NCBI GenBank assembly: GCA_041674345.1
Contig: JBAYVY010000053.1
Coordinates: forward strand, 1-13,575
Source of the DNA: JBAYVY01 sp041674345
GTDB lineage: Bacteria > Planctomycetota > Phycisphaerae > Phycisphaerales > Zrk34
DNA: 13,575 nucleotides
Direction of reading: 5' to 3'
Under the pieces are notes generated by a model. The model made no database searches. It saw only the letters and a program-made list of their open reading frames with translations, and had not been told where the DNA came from. A program made the translations under genes and the position numbers. Of the stretch, positions 7,314 to 13,575 are shown piece after piece; position 1 is the first letter of the stretch, and each line of letters begins with the position of its first letter.

Positions 7314-10300
7314 ATGACGAGCCAGCCCATCTCCGGGTCACGCGTATTGTTCACCCTTTGCATCGGTATTTTGTCGAGCGCGCTCCTCGCCGCGGAGCCG
7401 GCGGCGCGGGATGTGCCGCTTTCAGTAACGGTGGATCATACGCGTGTGATTGTGAATCTCGCCGGCCAATGGCAGGGGCGCACGATCGCGGGCCTGGAAT
7501 TGAACTATCCAACTTCCGGAGCGAATTCCGGAGACGGAGATCAATGGAAAGCGATTCACATCCCGCAGACAAAACCGATCGCTGATGATAGATCCCTCTT
7601 GATCGAAAGTTCGCACTACGTCACCTCCCTCCCGGATTTGCTCAGTGCCGACGGAAAATCCGTGGCGGCCAAGTGGCTGAAAAAATCCGCGGCATGGTTT
7701 CGGCGCGATTTCAAAGTGGATGCCGCGTGGCTGGCCGATCATCGCGCCATGCTCCGCCTCGACGGCGCGGGCTTCCGGCACAAAGTCTGGCTCAACGGCA
7801 AGGTCGTCGGCGAATCCCTGATCGGTCTGGTGCCCGCCGAATACGACGTGACCTCGTTGCTTCGCGCCGACAGCGACAACGAACTGGTGATCGCCGTCGG
7901 TAATGTCGCCACCCTGGTGGATGTGGCGAACAAGACGCTGCTCGCCCCCGCGTCCGGCACGGTGGCTGGCATCTGGGGTGATGTCAAAATCCATTTCGTG
8001 CCCCGCGTCCATATCACCGATGTCTTCATCACCACCAGCGTCACCGACAAGCGACTGACCGCGCAGGTCACGCTGAATAACACCACCCCGCATCCAGCCG
8101 CCCTGCGCGTCGGCGGACTGGTCATCGACGACGCCGGCCGGGCGCTGACCAACCTCGACGACCAAACCGTCACCGTTCCCGCCGGTCGGCAGACCGTCGT
8201 GAAACTTGTCAAATCGTGGATCGCGCCGACGCTCTGGTCGCCCAGTTCGCCGGTGTTGTACCATTTAACCGTCACCGCAACTGACGGTGACAATGTGATC
8301 GACCAGCAACGCGAACGCTTCGGTTTTCGTCAATTTGAAATCCGGGGCAGGGAGTTCTACCTCAACGGCACACGTATTACGCTGCTGCGCGACAGCAAGT
8401 GGGAAATGTTGGGCGCTGATCCCGTGCGCGCGTTCAATGTGGCTCTTCACGATAACGGCCATCCATACAACTGCTGGCGACTGCACATCGGCTTCGACAG
8501 TCAGGCGATGCTGGACGCCGCGGACCAGATCGGCCTGCTAACCATTCCAGAATCGTCGTGGCACAATATCGGCGGAAGGTTCAACCTGGAAAAACCCGAA
8601 CTCTGGCTCCCGCAGATCGAAGCGTACACGCGGGGCCTGATCCGCCAGAATCGCAATCGCCCCTCGGTCATCATGTGGAGTTTGACCAACGAGTCGATGT
8701 GGAACCACACTGACAATTTCCGTATGAACATCGTGCAGAAGGTGCTGGACGCCGCCAGGCAAGCCGATTCGACACGCCCCTTCAACGTCGATGGCGACAA
8801 CTCGTGGGACGGACGCACCAAAATCATCAACATCCACTATCCCGAAGGCGAGATGCAGACGGAACTGTCGCGCCGGTATCTCAACGCCGGGCTGCTGTAT
8901 CCCAACATGTTCCACTGGCTGGATGACAAGGGCATGAACCATTCCTGGCGGGCGGATTTCCAGTGGGATCGCCCGCTGATCATCGGCGAATACTGGAATA
9001 TCGACGATGCCGATTTTTTGCCTCTGTCGAGTTTCTACGGCGAATTGACTTTCGACTGGGAGCGCAGACGGTTTGGTGATTTCGTCGACCGCGACGGCCA
9101 GCCCGAAGATCCCGCCATGTGGGCGCTGAAGGGCATGACCGATGTGTATCGGCTGAAAGGCGTGGCGGGCCTGAACCCATGGTACGGCGACCGAGAACAG
9201 GCCATGCCGCCTGTCGCGGTGCGTCCACTGGACTTCCATCCCAACTTCTTCGGCGGGCAACGGTCCATTCGACCTGTGGTCATTTTCAATCAGACCTCTG
9301 AACGCTATGTGTACATGCAGTTGCAATGTCGGCTGATGGTCGGCGAGCAGACCGTTTGGTCCGGCAAGGTCGTCAGCGATGTCGCGCCTGGCGAAACCAA
9401 AACCTTCGATATCCCGATGGATTTGCCCGCCGTGCAATCGCCCACGCCGGCGCGGCTGGTCATACGCTTGATCCATGAAGGCAATAAGCGATGGCCGGAG
9501 CTGTCACGTTATGAACAAACCATCTATCTTTGGCCCCAACCTTCGGCTGGCAATCTGGACACGACCGGGCTGGTGGTTGTTCAGCACGATGCGAGCGTGA
9601 CTGAGGCGCTTAAAAAAATCGGCCTTAACATCGCGGCGAAAGATCAGTTGGCCATTGATGATTTGAAAGGTGCCCGCACCGTTCTGCTGGGGCCGGGCGT
9701 TGACACCAAAGGCATACAATCCGCATTGATCGACTTCATTAAAACCGGCGGGCGCGTGATCCAGTTACAGTTCACGCCCGACCAGGCGCTGACCGTCGCA
9801 GCGCCGTCGCCCGACCCACTGCATGCCGCGACACGCGCCTGGCGTCTGGCATATGACCATCCGATTTTTGAAGGTTTGCAGGACGGCATGTTCAGCTTCT
9901 GGCAACCGGACAACCTCGTCGCCACCGGCACGCTGCGTAAGCAGGTCGGCTCGCCGGCGAAATATCTGCTGGAAAGCGGCGGACGATTCGGCATGCAATG
10001 GTCGCCCTGGGTCGAAATGCCGATGGGCAAGGGCGATCTGCTGCTGTGTCAGATGCCGCTGATCGACCGCGTGGGTGTGGAACCGGCCGCCGCAGCGATG
10101 CTGGCCCGCATGATCCGCTATGCGCAGCAATTCACGCCCTCGCCAACGCATCCGTTGACGGTGTTGGCCGCGCCCGAGCAGCCGCTACTAAAAACGCTGA
10201 CGTCCGCGAATGTCGTAACGACCATGCAACTGAACGACGGCGCAGGCCCGGTGCTGGTTCACGCCAGCGCCAAACTGACCGATTCGCAAATCGCGCAATT

Positions 10301-11435
10301 GAAACAACGGCTGACGGACGGCGGAACCGTCTGGCTGGTCGGCTTTGATCCCAAAACCGTGGATCACATTGCGCCGCTGTTGCCATTCAAGCCGATGTTA
10401 GTCCCGTTCGATGCGAAAAAAACACAGGGGGCCGTGATCCGTTCCAGCGATCCACTGATCCAGAACATCAGCGCGCAGGAACTGGCGTGGTATCACTACG
10501 ATTTCGTGCGAGACGACTTCTTCACCGGGTGCAAACCCACCGCGGAACTCGGCCGGTGGATGCTTCAGCCGCCCACATTGCAAGCGGCTCAAAAGTTGAT
10601 CGAGCCGGGCCTGCTGGTGAAAGTGCCCGTCGGCCGAGGAACGATTCTGTTCGATACGCTCCAATGGCCCGACGCCGCCGCCACTGAACACGACAAGGTC
10701 ACGCAATTGGTCGGCTCACTGGCGATGAACATGGGCGCGACCATCAATCCAAACAGGGATGCCGAATATTACACTTATTTCCCGGTGGATATTTCCAAAC
10801 AGGCGAACATGGGGTTCTTCGATCCGACGCCCAATGACGGCAAGGGGGGCTGGACCGATCAAGGCCGTAATGACATGCGATTTTTCCTCATCAATCATGT
10901 CGCCAAGCAAGGCGGCTTGGAAGGCGGCGCGGACATCGCCGTCGAATCCATGCCCGAACAAGTCATGTTCCTCGGCCACACCTTCAAGATGATCGACCCG
11001 AAGAAAAACGACGGCAAGGCCGTCATCAGCTTGCGAGGCGGCGAACATGGGGCGCTGCTGCCGTCGAAGGCCGAGGGGATTCCGGTCAACCGTCGCGCCG
11101 ATCGCTTGTGGTTCGTGCAGGCCGCCGGTTGGCTGGGGCCGGTCGGCCAGCAAGTGGCCCAATATGTCATCCACTACGCCGACGGAACAAACGCCGAATT
11201 CCCCGTGCGATGTGGCCATGAAGTCGGCAACTGGTGGAACCCCTCGCCCCAGGCCCATGCTCAGGTCGCGTGGACCGGCCACAATCTCGAACACTCGCCG
11301 GTCGGCATGTATCTGACCACCTGCGTCAATCCACATCCCGACAAAGTTATTCTCAGCATCGACGTGATCGGCAATCTGAGTTCCGCGCAGTTCGTCGTCG
11401 TGGCGATCACCGCGGGTGTTGAAAAACAGCAATGA
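7314..11435 (+). CDS. Exported family GH2 glycosidase (beta-galactosidase/beta-glucuronidase type) with long C-terminal extension
   Basis: A 1373-residue secreted retaining exo-glycosidase. Signal peptide MTSQPISGSRVLFTLCIGILSSALLAA. The GH2 sugar-binding jelly-roll spans about 45-235 (AWFRRDFKV, MLRLDGAGFRHKVWLNGKVV), the Ig-like sandwich about 236-345, and the TIM barrel from FGFRQFEIRGREFYLNG (near 345). Acid/base Glu460 lies in RPSVIMWSLTNES and nucleophile Glu559 in PLIIGEYWN, both canonical, so it should be active. Beyond the barrel are an Ig-like stretch (about 650-740), two class I glutamine-amidotransferase-like alpha/beta modules (about 745-940 and 945-1130), and a distinctive C-terminal beta-rich domain (about 1150-1373; GGWTDQGRNDMRFF, PVNRRADRLWFVQA, YVIHYADGTNAEFPV, SIDVIGN). 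It is longer than LacZ (about 1020 residues) because of this tail. The sugar specificity within GH2 cannot be read from sequence. AAGGAG at 7299-7304 supports the start. The stop overlaps a possible ATG of the fucosidase (ATGA, 11432-11435). Confidence 0.9.
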   Translation: MTSQPISGSRVLFTLCIGILSSALLAAEPAARDVPLSVTVDHTRVIVNLAGQWQGRTIAGLELNYPTSGANSGDGDQWKAIHIPQTKPIADDRSLLIESSHYVTSLPDLLSADGKSVAAKWLKKSAAWFRRDFKVDAAWLADHRAMLRLDGAGFRHKVWLNGKVVGESLIGLVPAEYDVTSLLRADSDNELVIAVGNVATLVDVANKTLLAPASGTVAGIWGDVKIHFVPRVHITDVFITTSVTDKRLTAQVTLNNTTPHPAALRVGGLVIDDAGRALTNLDDQTVTVPAGRQTVVKLVKSWIAPTLWSPSSPVLYHLTVTATDGDNVIDQQRERFGFRQFEIRGREFYLNGTRITLLRDSKWEMLGADPVRAFNVALHDNGHPYNCWRLHIGFDSQAMLDAADQIGLLTIPESSWHNIGGRFNLEKPELWLPQIEAYTRGLIRQNRNRPSVIMWSLTNESMWNHTDNFRMNIVQKVLDAARQADSTRPFNVDGDNSWDGRTKIINIHYPEGEMQTELSRRYLNAGLLYPNMFHWLDDKGMNHSWRADFQWDRPLIIGEYWNIDDADFLPLSSFYGELTFDWERRRFGDFVDRDGQPEDPAMWALKGMTDVYRLKGVAGLNPWYGDREQAMPPVAVRPLDFHPNFFGGQRSIRPVVIFNQTSERYVYMQLQCRLMVGEQTVWSGKVVSDVAPGETKTFDIPMDLPAVQSPTPARLVIRLIHEGNKRWPELSRYEQTIYLWPQPSAGNLDTTGLVVVQHDASVTEALKKIGLNIAAKDQLAIDDLKGARTVLLGPGVDTKGIQSALIDFIKTGGRVIQLQFTPDQALTVAAPSPDPLHAATRAWRLAYDHPIFEGLQDGMFSFWQPDNLVATGTLRKQVGSPAKYLLESGGRFGMQWSPWVEMPMGKGDLLLCQMPLIDRVGVEPAAAAMLARMIRYAQQFTPSPTHPLTVLAAPEQPLLKTLTSANVVTTMQLNDGAGPVLVHASAKLTDSQIAQLKQRLTDGGTVWLVGFDPKTVDHIAPLLPFKPMLVPFDAKKTQGAVIRSSDPLIQNISAQELAWYHYDFVRDDFFTGCKPTAELGRWMLQPPTLQAAQKLIEPGLLVKVPVGRGTILFDTLQWPDAAATEHDKVTQLVGSLAMNMGATINPNRDAEYYTYFPVDISKQANMGFFDPTPNDGKGGWTDQGRNDMRFFLINHVAKQGGLEGGADIAVESMPEQVMFLGHTFKMIDPKKNDGKAVISLRGGEHGALLPSKAEGIPVNRRADRLWFVQAAGWLGPVGQQVAQYVIHYADGTNAEFPVRCGHEVGNWWNPSPQAHAQVAWTGHNLEHSPVGMYLTTCVNPHPDKVILSIDVIGNLSSAQFVVVAITAGVEKQQ

Positions 11436-11494
11436 GTACGACCCGTCAAGCAACAGACCTTGTGAAACAAGGCGGTCGCGGCAGCGGCCCCTCT

Positions 11495-11498
11495 GGAG
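11495..11498 (+). promoter_or_regulatory. Shine-Dalgarno site favouring the inner start of the GH29 gene
   Basis: GGAG sits 8 nt before ATG 11507. The earlier in-frame ATG at 11432 has only A-rich sequence upstream and no clear ribosome site, although it overlaps the previous stop (ATGA) and could be used by translational coupling. Confidence 0.55.
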
Positions 11499-11506
11499 CA
11501 TTATTC

Positions 11507-13207
11507 ATGTCATCTAATCGTCTGACCGGTCAACGTGCCTGGTTCGCCGACGCGCGATTCGGTGTGTTCGTCCACTTCGGCCTGTACACTCTGCTGGGCG
11601 AAAATGAAAACACCTGTCGCAAGGAACGCACGCCGCTGGAATACGAGCAGCAGCTCATGCCCCTGTTCAACCCGCAGCGATTCAACGCCGACCAGTGGGT
11701 CCGACTCATCCAGGACGCCGGTGCAACCTACATCGTCCTGACCACCAAACACTGCGAGGGCTTCTGCCTCTGGGACACCGATCACACCCGATTCAAAATC
11801 ACCAACACTCCGTTCAGGCGAGACCTCGTCCGGGAAATCGCCGATGCCGCACATAAGCACGGCCTACGCCTCGGCCTTTACTTCGCATCCGACAACTGGC
11901 ACTACCAGGAACCCGGTGAAGGAACCGCCGAAGCACGTACCTACCCGACCTACGTGGAAGCTCAGTTGCGGGAACTGCTCACACGCTACGGCCAGGTCGA
12001 TGAACTGTGGTTCGACGGCAAGGACGCCCGCCTCACCGTCGATATCGTCCGCAACCTTATCAACATGATCCACACGCTCCAGCCCACCGCGGTGGTCAAC
12101 AATCGCGCGGTGAACATGTCGAAACACAGCACCTGCCTGCTCGGCGATTTCGCCACGCCCGAACGCATGATCCCCGAATCCCTCAGCCCCGGCGCGCCCT
12201 TCATCGAATGCTGCGATGCGATGGGCGTGTATAGCTGGGGTTATTACAAGGGGGAACATTTCTGGTCGGTGCCCGAAATGATTCGCCGCCTCAGCCGCGT
12301 CGCCTGCATGGGCGGCAATTACCTGCTGAACATCGAGCCGCAACCCGACGGCGAAATCCGCCCCGAATGCGTTGATCGTCTGCGTCTCATGGGGCGGTGG
12401 ATCGCCGCGCATCGTCAGGCATTGTTCGACGTGACGCCCAGCCCGCTGATTCCCCTCGATTCCGGTGTCGATCAATTGCCGAAGGTGGTTGACCAATTGC
12501 CCGCCGTGGGCATGAGTTGCGCCCGTGATTCCACCGTCTATTTCCACCTGCACCATTGGCCCGACAGCGACGAAGTGTTCGTCAAACATGTGCGGGGCAA
12601 ACCCATCGCGGCGAAATTGCTCGGTTCGGATGCGGCCCTTCACGCCAACTTGGCGGAAGACGGCCTGCACATCACCGGTTTGCCCCCGGAACCGCCGACC
12701 ACCAGTGTCGCCATCATCCAGGTTGATTTCGCCGAACCCCCCGCCGTCGATCAACTGGCCATCGAAAAAGCCCGCCGCATCGTTACCCGCGTTCCGCCCG
12801 GTGAAACGGTCAATCTGTTGCCGGAGGCATCGACACGGTACGGAACCAACGGCATCAACTGGCCGCGAATCAATCGTTTCGCCAACGGCAACATGGCCGT
12901 CGGATATATGGCGTACTTGGAGTGCGCGGTGCAATGGCATCTGGATGTTGCGCAACCCGGCCGGTACCAAGTGTTCGCTGACCTGGGTACCTGCTCCTTG
13001 CAAAAAGACGCTGTATTCACCATGACCATCGCGGGCCAGACCCTCACCGCCAAAACCGTTGAAAACGGCTGGTACGACCAATGCCAACGCATGAACATTG
13101 GAACTGTGAAATTGCCGATCGGCCCCGCCGTTCTCGATTTGAAAATCCAGGAAATGCCCCGCGCCTTCTCCGATATCCACCGCATCGTCCTGCAACCGTT
13201 AAGTTAA
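11507..13207 (+). CDS. GH29 alpha-L-fucosidase-like protein, no signal peptide
   Basis: A 566-residue protein (591 from ATG 11432) with the GH29 TIM barrel, which removes terminal alpha-L-fucose with retention. Seen in order: WFADARFGVFVHFGLYTLLG (His23, usual FGxFIHWGLYS), LEYEQ (Glu45-Tyr46 where Glu-Trp is usual), LTTKHCEGFCLWDT (usual KHHDGF; second His is Cys83), the nucleophile motif VDELWFDGKDA (Asp170), FIECCDAMGVYSWGYY (Glu234, a candidate acid/base), and GGNYLLNIEPQPDG. After the barrel (to about 330) comes a beta-rich linker, then a C-terminal carbohydrate-binding-like beta-sandwich (about 430-566, from VNLLPEAST to DIHRIVLQP). Start 11507 is chosen for its GGAG; neither start gives a signal peptide, in contrast to the three exported neighbours, so it probably acts in the cytoplasm on imported fucosylated oligosaccharides unless exported another way. 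The Cys83 and Tyr46 changes may shift specificity away from plain fucosides. Confidence 0.88.
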   Translation: MSSNRLTGQRAWFADARFGVFVHFGLYTLLGENENTCRKERTPLEYEQQLMPLFNPQRFNADQWVRLIQDAGATYIVLTTKHCEGFCLWDTDHTRFKITNTPFRRDLVREIADAAHKHGLRLGLYFASDNWHYQEPGEGTAEARTYPTYVEAQLRELLTRYGQVDELWFDGKDARLTVDIVRNLINMIHTLQPTAVVNNRAVNMSKHSTCLLGDFATPERMIPESLSPGAPFIECCDAMGVYSWGYYKGEHFWSVPEMIRRLSRVACMGGNYLLNIEPQPDGEIRPECVDRLRLMGRWIAAHRQALFDVTPSPLIPLDSGVDQLPKVVDQLPAVGMSCARDSTVYFHLHHWPDSDEVFVKHVRGKPIAAKLLGSDAALHANLAEDGLHITGLPPEPPTTSVAIIQVDFAEPPAVDQLAIEKARRIVTRVPPGETVNLLPEASTRYGTNGINWPRINRFANGNMAVGYMAYLECAVQWHLDVAQPGRYQVFADLGTCSLQKDAVFTMTIAGQTLTAKTVENGWYDQCQRMNIGTVKLPIGPAVLDLKIQEMPRAFSDIHRIVLQPLS

Positions 13208-13275
13208 TCGCGCTCCAAGCGGTCTCGCGCCCGATTCCCGTAGAGCGAGAATAATGCTCTTTCAAGTCACAGTGA

Positions 13276-13418
13276 GCAAGAAAGCGGGACAGTCCTAATG
13301 GACAAGAGTTTCACCACAGAGGGCCACAGAGAACCACAGAGAAGAAATCAGAGCCGAAAATCTCTTTTCATTTTTCTCTGTGGTTCTCTGTGGCCCTCTG
13401 GGCAAGAAAGCGGGACAG
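13276..13418. repeat. 17-bp direct repeats flanking the 27-bp hairpin
   Basis: GCAAGAAAGCGGGACAG occurs at 13276-13292 and again at 13402-13418, one on each side of the long hairpin. The second copy is the outer part of the left arm of the 25-bp inverted repeat, so the first is probably a stranded partial copy of the same end sequence. Confidence 0.85.
13317..13400. repeat. 27-bp perfect inverted repeat (CCACAGAG-type hairpin)
   Basis: Positions 13317-13343 are exactly complementary to 13374-13400, with a 30-nt AT-rich loop; a G-T and two A-T pairs extend the stem further. Each arm is itself made of CCACAGAG-like units in tandem. It begins about 110 bp after the fucosidase stop and could act as a bidirectional transcript end or mRNA stabiliser as well as being a dispersed repeat. 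Sequences of this type are, from memory, widespread between genes in several environmental phyla. No long T-run follows. Confidence 0.9.
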
Positions 13419-13539
13419 GTACGGTTTTACTTGGGTCTGCAAATCCGGTTTCTCACCACCCGTTCCATCCACGCCGCCTCCCCCATTGCCCGCCCGCGAT
13501 TCACACATTCCCGCAAAACCGTACCTGTCCCGCTTTCTT
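13404..13539. mobile_element. 136-bp segment bounded by 25-bp inverted repeats, probably transposase-associated
   Basis: The arm 13404-13428 (AAGAAAGCGGGACAGGTACG then GTTTT) is the exact reverse complement of 13515-13539. The 86 bp between them are the last codons of the minus-strand transposase-like reading frame, whose stop codon overlaps the left arm. The structure resembles the terminal palindrome of an IS200/RAYT-type unit or a small non-autonomous derivative. It could equally be the 3' end of a complete element continuing to the right of the window. The perfect arm identity suggests a recent or selected structure. Confidence 0.55.
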
Positions 13540-13575
13540 TTTCAGTCTGTATCGATTCCAGTTTCGCTACAACTA
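13427..13575 (-). CDS. C-terminal fragment of REP-associated tyrosine transposase-like protein (partial, runs off window)
   Basis: On the minus strand one frame is open from the window edge to TAA at 13427-13429, giving 49 residues. The segment LRECVNRGRAMGEAAWMERV resembles the typical end of RAYT (Y1 transposase-like, IS200/IS605 relative) proteins, which usually read L-R-x-x-V-N-R-G-x-x-x-G-x-x-x-W followed by a basic tail; here the tail is VRNRICRPK. The catalytic HUH and Tyr motifs would lie upstream, beyond the window, so I cannot say whether the gene is intact. Part of the inverted repeat (13515-13539) is translated as ESGTGTVL, which may be a repeat inserted into, or co-opted by, the coding end. 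The family call rests on a short remembered pattern and is tentative. Confidence 0.45.
   Translation of the reverse strand, partial: VVAKLESIQTEKESGTGTVLRECVNRGRAMGEAAWMERVVRNRICRPK

Noticed and set aside
7422..8264. 280-codon open frame on the minus strand opposite the GH2 gene
   Set aside because: It lies wholly within the GH2 N-terminal domain coding region and shows no domain, signal peptide or ribosome site of its own.
9540..10740. Functional glutamine amidotransferase activity in the GH2 C-terminal region
   Set aside because: The segments have the alternating strand/helix look of the fold but I see no nucleophile-elbow Cys with a His-Glu pair, so a structural or oligomerisation role is more likely.
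11864..13195. 443-codon open frame on the minus strand opposite the fucosidase
   Set aside because: The + strand frame has unmistakable GH29 motifs; the opposite frame is an antisense shadow from GC-rich codon use and has no recognisable motif.
13242..13262. Intrinsic terminator after the fucosidase gene
   Set aside because: AGAGC and GCTCT form only a 5-bp stem with a 9-nt AT-rich loop and are followed by just TTC; too weak to call.
1..13575. tRNA, rRNA or riboswitch
   Set aside because: No gap between genes showed a cloverleaf, T-loop consensus or known aptamer core on reading; the gaps are short and are explained by repeats, small hairpins or ribosome sites.

Overview
The window reads as a glycan-degradation locus from a planctomycete, most likely of the Phycisphaerae type. 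The main clue is a pair of type IV prepilin-like proteins whose N-terminal helix starts FTLVELLVVISIIALLLA and which carry a C-terminal H-X9-DG motif. Very large families of such proteins are known in Planctomycetota and Lentisphaerota. Moderately high GC, long exported multi-domain glycosidases, and dispersed palindromic repeats at both ends fit this assignment. The taxonomy is an inference, since the window has no rRNA or other marker gene.

Layout, all real genes on the + strand: a palindromic repeat cluster built from AATGACGAA/TTCGTCATT units (about 32-160); pseudopilin 1 (174-1004); an exported 1188-residue multi-domain protein with a clan GH-A TIM barrel and a C-terminal CBM9-like module (1063-4629); a 229-bp gap with a 10-bp tandem repeat; pseudopilin 2 (4859-5704); an exported protein with two LamG-like modules (5787-7265); an exported 1373-residue family GH2 glycosidase with unusual C-terminal extensions (7314-11435); and a GH29 alpha-L-fucosidase-like protein (11507-13207, possible earlier start at 11432). 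The last 368 bp contain no + strand gene. They hold a 27-bp inverted repeat, a separate 25-bp inverted repeat, and, on the minus strand, what looks like the C-terminal end of a REP-associated tyrosine transposase (RAYT) that runs off the window.

Gaps between the + strand genes are 58, 229, 82, 48 and about 71 bp (or a 4-bp ATGA overlap), so one or two operons are likely. The enzymes suggest breakdown of a fucose-containing heteropolysaccharide. The clan GH-A enzyme and the GH2 enzyme would act outside the cytoplasm, and the LamG protein would bind glycan. The fucosidase has no visible signal peptide and may finish imported oligosaccharides inside the cell. Each pseudopilin sits directly upstream of a secreted glycan-active protein, so the pseudopilins may be surface or periplasmic partners in capturing substrate; that is inference. 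No transporter, SusC/SusD pair, sulfatase or regulator lies in the window.

The most interesting points are: a 94-bp block encoding the pilin leader and helix, present twice with only two synonymous differences while the gene bodies have diverged; the pseudopilin-then-glycosidase arrangement; the GH2 enzyme with two class I glutamine-amidotransferase-like modules and a novel-looking C-terminal domain; the altered KHHDGF motif in the GH29 protein; and the nested repeat and RAYT remnant at the right end.
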